DNA of 64,000 nucleotides from Oscillospiraceae bacterium (GTDB taxonomy: Bacteria > Bacillota > Clostridia > Oscillospirales > Acutalibacteraceae). Where the stretch lies: contig SVQA01000002.1 in NCBI GenBank assembly GCA_015065545.1, forward strand, positions 175,979 through 239,978, written 5' to 3'. Shown piece after piece: positions 58,305 to 64,000 of the stretch. The notes below the pieces were generated by a model. The model did not search any database. It saw nothing but the letters and a program-made list of their open reading frames with translations, and was not told the origin of the DNA. Within the stretch, counting starts at the first letter, position 1. Each line of letters starts with the position of its first letter. Made by a program: the position numbers and the translations under genes.

Positions 58305-58477
58305 GCATACCCTCCAAAATACACTATAATTTAACCGAGAAATGAGAATTGAATTTTCAAATATTATACATTATTGCTAAAAAAATTTCAACGGATTATT
58401 AGTAAAACTACCCGAATAGGTATTATTTACCAATATTAACCCCTTGTTGGGTAGGTTACGAATTGCTTTAGATAAAG

Positions 58478-58483
58478 TATAAT
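58478..58483 (+). promoter_or_regulatory. -10 box of the small LuxR gene and secreted-protein locus
   Basis: TATAAT at 58478-58483 has no good -35 at the proper distance (GTTACG), suggesting an activator. It is 19 bases before the ATG at 58502, with GGGGGAA as RBS. Confidence 0.4.
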
Positions 58484-58501
58484 TTTTTCAGGGGGAATTA
58501 T

Positions 58502-58765
58502 ATGGGAAAATTGAACTATTTTGACTATCTCGCTCTGGCACAAAGTGAATATAAATTGTTATTGGAAAAATACCCCGAGCTTGCTTTACTTTCCAAACGG
58601 GAGTTCGAGGTTTTTGCACAGCTTCTCACAGACAAAACTCAGGCTCAGATTGCCGAGGAGCTTTTTGTTTCACATTCCTCGGTGCATTTTCATTGTAAAA
58701 ATATTTACAAAAAACTGAATATTAACAGCCGAAAGCAACTGTTGATTAAATATAAAGAGATTTAA
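58502..58765 (+). CDS. Small LuxR-type HTH protein
   Basis: 87 residues: a short N-terminal helix region (1-28) and a LuxR HTH (about 29-85, LLSKREFEVFAQLLTDKTQAQIAEELFVSHSSVHFHCKNIYKKL with the split variable part omitted from the match). There is no receiver or sensor domain. It is too small to sense a signal alone and may act with the divergent membrane LuxR protein. It starts a run of five same-strand genes. Confidence 0.85.
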   Translation: MGKLNYFDYLALAQSEYKLLLEKYPELALLSKREFEVFAQLLTDKTQAQIAEELFVSHSSVHFHCKNIYKKLNINSRKQLLIKYKEI

Positions 58766-58777
58766 GGTGGTGTATTT

Positions 58778-59629
58778 ATGGGTTTTTTAGAAAGAGCAAT
58801 ACGACGAGGTGTAAGTGACGCCGTTGGCAAAGCCGTGGGTCAGGCAATTACAAATGCCGTTGAGCCAAAGGCTACGGAGCTTGTGAATAAGGCGGCAGAT
58901 AAAATTGATTCTGCCACGACAAATGTGAATACTCAGTCTGCAAACACTCAGACAGGCTCAGCTTTAGAGGGTGCGTTCTCAAATTTTGAGCGTGCGGCTT
59001 CAAAATACGCCACCGAAGCGGCTAAGAATATGAAAGTTTGTCCCACTTGCGGAGAAAGCACTACTGCGGACAAAAATTTCTGTCCCTCCTGCGGTGAGAA
59101 ATTACCTAAAAAATCCATAGCAGATGAGCTTGTGTGTACCTCTTGCGGCACACAGAACAATGTGGGCACAAAATTCTGCCAGCAGTGCGGAGCAAAGCTT
59201 CCCTTTGCAATAGCCGAGGAACAGGCAAAGGCAAAGAAGGACGAGGCTGTACTTGCTGATTTCAGAGAGCATCTGCCTCAGTATCCTGTATGGAGCTGTG
59301 GCGGTACAGACTTTGTTCTTGAAAAAGAGTCTGACTACTGCTGGTTTTCTGCAAGGTTTGACAGTAACTTCTCTGCAGAAAAGGCGGTTGAAAGCTACCG
59401 TCAGCTTCTTATAAATAACGGATTCAGACAGGCAGGTCAGTACCCAAGCATTTGCCACCTTTACAAAATGATAAACGGCTCCTGCTACCATGCAGACACC
59501 GAGCATTGCTTTGAGGGTGACTCGAACACCCCTACCATTTACTTTAATATAGCCGAACCCACAGGCGGCTTTGACTATGTAAAACCCGAACCCAAAAAGC
59601 AAAAAAGCTTTTTTGATTTGTTTAAGTGA
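58778..59629 (+). CDS. Protein with two zinc ribbons and a C-terminal unknown domain
   Basis: 283 residues. An N-terminal helical region rich in Ala (VGKAVGQAITNAVEPKATELV) is followed by two zinc ribbons (CPTCGES...FCPSCGEK and CTSCGTQ...FCQQCGAK, about 87-145), a Lys/Ala helix, then a domain of about 120 residues with extra Cys/Trp (WSCGGTDF, YCWFSARF, GSCYHADTEHCF). No signal peptide or span. The start resembles small proteins that bind membranes. Located between the small LuxR gene and the large secreted protein, so it may be part of that locus. Function unknown. Confidence 0.7.
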   Translation: MGFLERAIRRGVSDAVGKAVGQAITNAVEPKATELVNKAADKIDSATTNVNTQSANTQTGSALEGAFSNFERAASKYATEAAKNMKVCPTCGESTTADKNFCPSCGEKLPKKSIADELVCTSCGTQNNVGTKFCQQCGAKLPFAIAEEQAKAKKDEAVLADFREHLPQYPVWSCGGTDFVLEKESDYCWFSARFDSNFSAEKAVESYRQLLINNGFRQAGQYPSICHLYKMINGSCYHADTEHCFEGDSNTPTIYFNIAEPTGGFDYVKPEPKKQKSFFDLFK

Positions 59630-59672
59630 TAAAATTTTTAATAAATAAAATAAGCTAATAAAGGAGATTGTT

Positions 59673-62468
59673 ATGAAAAAATTATTTTGTTTGTTAATGA
59701 CTGCAGTAATGCTTTTGACCTTGGGCGTTCCCATGGCTTCGGCTCGTGATGTTTACGATTCACCCTTAAAGGTGTTTGAACTTTACGTTGGCGGAGTTGA
59801 CGCACTCAAGACACCTCAGGGCGACGGCTGGAGCTACAACCACAAGACAAGAACACTTACTCTTGAGGACTGCACAATCACACAGAATCAGGTTGTAGAG
59901 TGCGATTGGGGTGTTAAGGTGGATTCTCTTATCTACTTTGAAGGTGTGCTTACAATCGAACTCAAGGGTGACAACTACCTGGAGCACAAGATTACATCTG
60001 CTCCCTCGGATTACACGCGATACCATGCTATCTGTGCGGACGTGTTCTCAACTGCTGTTGCTGACCCTCCCAGTGAGCTCAAAATCATTGGTGACGGTAA
60101 CCTGACAGCAGGTGTCGAGTTTCCCGAAGAAGCAGTTGATTGGGAGTACCTTGAGTATAGCTGCGGCATTTTCTGTAATGCATCGGGCGGTGTTGACCTG
60201 ACAGGACTTTCCAAGGGTTCTAATCTTGACGTTTACGGCGGTATGACAGATGTGGAGGCTCCTTGGGTTGCTCAGGCCTGGAACTGCTCTCCCACGTTCT
60301 CGGATGAATCTATGGTTATTGCTTACCGTGACATAGAGGGTACTATCGAGAATGAGTTCGGCTACAACTGGAATAACAACGACGCATGGCGTATGAAGGT
60401 TATAACAGCAGACGCATATCTTGCACCAAACGGAATGCTTACAATTCTTGACGACGGCAAAGCTTCAGGCGACGGCTGGAATTGGGAGAATAACTATCTT
60501 CTCCTTGAAGAAAACACAGCAGTCAAGGCGGTTTACTTCAAGAATACAGTAGATAAGGCAAAGCTTTACCTTGCAGGTGATGTAGAACTTGACAGCACAG
60601 GTATGTATATGGATTACTCCGATGCAAACTGCATTACAGCAGAGTGTCCTCTGGAGATTCACACAAACTATCATAAGCTTACGCTTAGAGGCGACGGCTA
60701 CGGAATTTACGGCGACTGTGCCGATGTAACCGTAGCAGGCGGTTATATTGATGCTTATAATTCATACACTGCAGCAAAGGTTGATGGCGGCAGACTTGCA
60801 ATTACCAACACCGAATTTAACGACTTCGGCGGAAACGGCATCAGCACATACTATGGTTACGATGAGGATTACAACGAAGTTTCTGCAGGAAATCTTATAA
60901 TTGCAAATTCCTCTGTTAATACAACGTACCGGGTTGAGTCTTACAAAGATCTGGTTGTTATCGACTCCGAAATTGCAATTTCAGATACAAACTACGGTCT
61001 TGTAAGCCAGCAGAATATGCACCTTACCAACAGCACAATTAACGTTGAAGTTTCCGACCGTGCTATTCAGTCTTATGGGGATATGTATATTGATAACTGC
61101 AACCTGAATCTTGAGAGTGAGGGTATGGTTATCTTTGCAAATTACAGTGAGGGTGAGCCTAATCTTGATACTCTTAAATTCACAAATATGACAGTAACAG
61201 AGCCCGAGGGCGGTGCAGTAGGTGCATACTACAACGGCTACGATTATGTTACAACTATTGTAGATGCAAACGGCGACAAGGCTACAAGGCTTGTAGCTAC
61301 AGCAAACCTTAAGGAGCTCTTTGACGAGGAGACAGAGGTATCTGTTCTGACAGACGAGGATGTTGAACTGAGCGTAGAGCCTGTTGAGGATGATGCGGTA
61401 AACGAGCTTCTTGAGAATATGGATGTTACAGATGTGTATGATATCACTCTTACACAGAACGGCACAATTGTTCAGCCTGACGGTACCGTAACGGTAAGAA
61501 TCCCCTGTGATGACCAAAACGCAAGAGTCTACCATTGGCAGCTTGACGGCATACTTCACGATATGAATGCTGAATATGTAGGCGGATATCTGGTGTTTGA
61601 AACCAACCACTTCAGTGTATATGTTGTAGCAGCTCCTGTTGCGGAGGCTACAGGCTACAGCCTTACTCTTACAGGTAATATCGGTGTTAACTTCTTTATG
61701 AATCTTTCGAGCACAGCACTTGCTGACGAGAATGCAAAGGTTGTGTTCAGCTATGCGGATAATACTATGGAAGTGCCTCTCGGTGAGGGTGAGTATACAA
61801 ACAACGGATACAGGTTCACCTGTGAGGTTCCTGCAAAGGATATGTCTTCAGAGATAACCTGCAAGGTTGTAACAAGCACTCAGGAGAGTCAGGAGTTCAA
61901 ATACTCTGTTAAGGAGTATGCAGAGTATATTCTTGCAAATTCAGATACATATTGGAATGAATATGACATAGTAAGAAGTATGCTCAACTACGGTGCCGCT
62001 GCACAGGAGTACTTCGGTTACAATACAGATACACTTGCAAACGAGTCTCTTTCAGAGGACGACAAGGCAGTAGATGAAATAGACTTCTATGATTATGCAT
62101 TTAATATTACCGAAGAGGACGAGAATGTAACATACTACGGTACGGCACTTTCTCTTAAATCAGAGGTTGCAATTTTACACTATTTCATTATTGATAAGAG
62201 TGTGGACGTATCTACTCTTGATGTGCTGGTTAACGGCAAGGACGCAGAGCTTGAAAAGAACGGTAACCTTTATGTGCTGAAGATTACAGATATTCCTGCA
62301 CAGGATATCTACGATGCTTATGAAGTTAATGTAGGAGATGTAACTCTTGAGTACAGTGTTGCAAGCTACGGTTATATGGCTCAGTGGTTAGAAAAGACAG
62401 AGATTATAAAGCTTATGAATTCACTGGGTACATATTCACAGTACGCACAGTGGTATATTGAGTGGTAA
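59673..62468 (+). CDS. Large secreted beta-helix-like protein with the shared C-terminal domain
   Basis: 931 residues. Signal peptide (1-24, ending ASA), then GDGWSYNHKTRTLTLEDCTI, a motif that recurs as GDGWNWENNYLLLEENTA. These lead into a long region of short beta turns (LTLRGDGYGIYGDCADVTVAGG, cut in the match) like carbohydrate-binding parallel beta-helices of the Cthe_2159 type. Residues about 665-931 form a domain shared with the ubiquitin protein: [55 protein letters not shown] and LKITDIPAQD. Probably a surface polysaccharide-binding protein. A 43-codon peptide gene follows 23 bases later, as at 48938. Confidence 0.78.
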   Translation: MKKLFCLLMTAVMLLTLGVPMASARDVYDSPLKVFELYVGGVDALKTPQGDGWSYNHKTRTLTLEDCTITQNQVVECDWGVKVDSLIYFEGVLTIELKGDNYLEHKITSAPSDYTRYHAICADVFSTAVADPPSELKIIGDGNLTAGVEFPEEAVDWEYLEYSCGIFCNASGGVDLTGLSKGSNLDVYGGMTDVEAPWVAQAWNCSPTFSDESMVIAYRDIEGTIENEFGYNWNNNDAWRMKVITADAYLAPNGMLTILDDGKASGDGWNWENNYLLLEENTAVKAVYFKNTVDKAKLYLAGDVELDSTGMYMDYSDANCITAECPLEIHTNYHKLTLRGDGYGIYGDCADVTVAGGYIDAYNSYTAAKVDGGRLAITNTEFNDFGGNGISTYYGYDEDYNEVSAGNLIIANSSVNTTYRVESYKDLVVIDSEIAISDTNYGLVSQQNMHLTNSTINVEVSDRAIQSYGDMYIDNCNLNLESEGMVIFANYSEGEPNLDTLKFTNMTVTEPEGGAVGAYYNGYDYVTTIVDANGDKATRLVATANLKELFDEETEVSVLTDEDVELSVEPVEDDAVNELLENMDVTDVYDITLTQNGTIVQPDGTVTVRIPCDDQNARVYHWQLDGILHDMNAEYVGGYLVFETNHFSVYVVAAPVAEATGYSLTLTGNIGVNFFMNLSSTALADENAKVVFSYADNTMEVPLGEGEYTNNGYRFTCEVPAKDMSSEITCKVVTSTQESQEFKYSVKEYAEYILANSDTYWNEYDIVRSMLNYGAAAQEYFGYNTDTLANESLSEDDKAVDEIDFYDYAFNITEEDENVTYYGTALSLKSEVAILHYFIIDKSVDVSTLDVLVNGKDAELEKNGNLYVLKITDIPAQDIYDAYEVNVGDVTLEYSVASYGYMAQWLEKTEIIKLMNSLGTYSQYAQWYIEW

Positions 62469-62491
62469 TTTTTAAGTAGGAGAAAAGTAAA

Positions 62492-62623
62492 ATGAAAAAA
62501 TATTATGAATCAGCAGAAATGAATATTGTTGTTTTTGACAACACAAATGTAATCGTTGCAAGCACAACCGAGGTGTTCGAACCCTCTTATATAAAAGGCG
62601 ACGACGAAACAGAAATCCTGTAA
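62492..62623 (+). CDS. 43-residue companion peptide (family with 48938)
   Basis: ATG to TAA, 43 codons, 23 bases after the large secreted protein gene behind AGGAGAA. Starts MKKYYESAE, then MNIVVFDN, VIVAS at 20-24, and an acidic end GDDETEIL. It matches the 48938 peptide in length, start, IVAS core and DET-x-IL end, while the segment between residues 25 and 36 is different. No signal peptide or modification gene nearby. Function unknown. Confidence 0.8.
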   Translation: MKKYYESAEMNIVVFDNTNVIVASTTEVFEPSYIKGDDETEIL

Positions 62624-62692
62624 CAAAGTAAATAACACGGAAGTTATTCCGGGTAAAATAAAAAATATGATAATATGTAAGGAGGATTATTT

Positions 62693-64000
62693 ATGAAAAA
62701 GAAAGTTTTATCTATGTTGCTGTGTATGGCACTGTTGATTTCCCTTGTATCAGTGGGAATTGTAGGTACATCGGCAGACACAACCTACAAAGAACTTCCC
62801 ACTTCATTTTCTGCACCTTACATTTACATCACCTCAAACAATAACGGCAGTGTTTATGTAAACGCAGTTCACCCCGAGGATTTGCAGAGATTCATTGCAT
62901 ATTCCGACGGCTATTGGGGTGATGCTGAGGGCGGCAGAACCGACAATGACTATTGGTGGACTAAAGAGTACGGCGACGGCTTGCGTTTTGATTTGGATTT
63001 CCAGTACGACTGGCGAATCCCCGGCGGTGAGTGGCACTATACCGAAGAATGGGACACAATGAATGTTTACGGTAACAACAATCCCACCTACGAAGGCTTC
63101 GACTGGTGGGGCGATATTTCAGGTACTTACTGGAGAGTTTTAAGAGGTACTGACTGCTACAACGCAGAAGAAGGCAGCAAGTACTATCCCTTAACGGACT
63201 ATTTTGACGAGTACTTTGACGGCTGGGATAATTACTACCTCTTTGACCAGAGCAAATCCTTGGAGTTCAGAGCAAGATATGTGGTTAAGCAGACCTCAGG
63301 CTACTACTCTGTAGAGGATAAAGAAGACGTAGTGTCCTATATCTACTCCGATTGGTGCGAGCCTGTTTCCTACGGTGCTTCAAACGATGCCCAGGCAGAG
63401 ATACCTGCAACTCTTACTCCGCCCACAATCGAAGACCCTTACATTGAGGTTGGTACAGGCGAATACGGCGCAAATATGATTTGGCTTCGTGCTTTTTCTC
63501 CTTTCGAGGTATCATACCTTGACGGCATCGAGCTTGATATTGAGGAAACCTCGGTTAAATGGGTTGGTTATCAGAATATCCGTATAGAAGCAAGCCTTGA
63601 CGGAGAAAATTGGCAGGAGGTAGCATACCACAACCTTTCTTCCAAGGAATACTACATTGATACTATTGACATCTGGTGGAAGCTTATCCGCGACCCCGAG
63701 GTTATTAACGTTTGGCGTGGCTTTGAGTGGGAAGAGCAGGAGGTCTATCTGCGAGCAAGGTACAGTTTGGAGCACGAGGCTTATAACTACTCAGGTGAAG
63801 AGGTAAAAACCGACTATTTTGATCTTTATTCAGATTACAGTGAGGTTGTAAAGATTACCGTTCCCGAGGTTAAGCAGTACTCTATCACAATGGACTACCA
63901 GAACTACGGTGCAGATGATTACACAACCGACAATTTTATCCGTACAGAAAACGAGAAGATAGGTTGGATTCGCCTTGCTCCTCTTGAGGGCTTCTGGGTG
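62693..64000 (+). CDS. Secreted protein, N-terminal part (cut by window end)
   Basis: The frame is open from ATG 62693 to the edge, 436 codons. Signal peptide 1-28 (ending GTSA), then an aromatic, acidic extracellular region rich in Trp, Tyr and Asp (DYWWTKEYGDGLRF, FDWWGDISGTYW). Two similar segments, each with LEFRARY or YLRARY followed by Y..SDW/YSDYS, suggest repeated beta-sandwich domains. No family recognised; Trp/Tyr-rich surfaces often bind sugars. AAGGAGG RBS. Probably in the same locus as the peptide and the 931-residue protein. Confidence 0.75.
   Translation, partial: MKKKVLSMLLCMALLISLVSVGIVGTSADTTYKELPTSFSAPYIYITSNNNGSVYVNAVHPEDLQRFIAYSDGYWGDAEGGRTDNDYWWTKEYGDGLRFDLDFQYDWRIPGGEWHYTEEWDTMNVYGNNNPTYEGFDWWGDISGTYWRVLRGTDCYNAEEGSKYYPLTDYFDEYFDGWDNYYLFDQSKSLEFRARYVVKQTSGYYSVEDKEDVVSYIYSDWCEPVSYGASNDAQAEIPATLTPPTIEDPYIEVGTGEYGANMIWLRAFSPFEVSYLDGIELDIEETSVKWVGYQNIRIEASLDGENWQEVAYHNLSSKEYYIDTIDIWWKLIRDPEVINVWRGFEWEEQEVYLRARYSLEHEAYNYSGEEVKTDYFDLYSDYSEVVKITVPEVKQYSITMDYQNYGADDYTTDNFIRTENEKIGWIRLAPLEGFWV

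Overview
The window looks like a low-to-mid GC, Gram-positive, anaerobic gut-type Clostridia chromosome, most likely Oscillospirales (Ruminococcaceae-like). The clues are cohesin and dockerin modules, BspA-type leucine-rich repeats, a MurT/GatD-type pair, strong AGGAGG ribosome binding sites with frequent TTG/GTG starts, and the Firmicutes order rimP-nusA-ylxR-ylxQ-infB-rbfA-nrnA-truB. This placement is inferred from gene content; no phylogeny could be run.

Layout. 1-8.3 kb: a cut-off gene end, a Nudix hydrolase, a secreted DHHW/AlgX-like protein, an aminotransferase and trpS, then an operon of an ECF sigma factor, a membrane protein with an extracellular cohesin-like domain, and a secreted dockerin protein. 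8.3-12.4 kb: a phosphoesterase, and a Crp/Fnr regulator divergent from an ABC importer whose permease and ATPase are one protein. 12.5-15.3 kb: three zinc-ribbon genes and tRNA-Thr. 15.5-18.9 kb: an HTH regulator and rpsO-pnp. 19.2-25.3 kb: an oligopeptide ABC importer. 25.4-27.3 kb: a secreted LRR protein with a dockerin. 27.4-34.5 kb: the nusA-infB translation operon. 34.5-45 kb: a DUF6062-like protein, 8-oxoguanine glycosylase, a MurT/GatD-like pair, a second ECF/anti-sigma pair, a YidC-glycerophosphotransferase fusion beside a membrane sulfatase-like protein, and fructose-bisphosphate aldolase. 45-52.2 kb: a MIF-like tautomerase, YjbQ, MurF, a secreted ubiquitin-domain protein with a 43-residue peptide gene, TatD, MetG and initiator tRNA. 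52.2-56.6 kb: a patchy accessory region with a duplicated tRNA 3' end, a recombinase remnant and DUF4314/DUF6809-like genes. 56.7-64 kb: a membrane-bound LuxR regulator divergent from a small LuxR-type gene, a zinc-ribbon protein, a large secreted protein, a second 43-residue peptide gene, and a secreted protein cut by the window end.

The most notable observation is the gene at 47660. It encodes a signal peptide followed at once by a near-complete ubiquitin fold, 59 of 76 residues identical to human ubiquitin by hand alignment, and then a domain that recurs at the C-terminus of the 59673 protein. Both genes are followed within 25 bases by paralogous 43-codon genes whose products share an MKK-x-YE-x-AE start, an IVAS core and a DET-x-IL end. 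This suggests a repeated module of exported protein plus companion peptide, used once to carry a ubiquitin mimic. Other strong points are the ECF-cohesin-dockerin operon, the YidC fusion, a GatD-like protein lacking its catalytic Cys and His, and a perfect palindrome at -41.5 of the promoter next to a Crp/Fnr gene.

All assignments come from reading motifs and context by eye; no database search was made.
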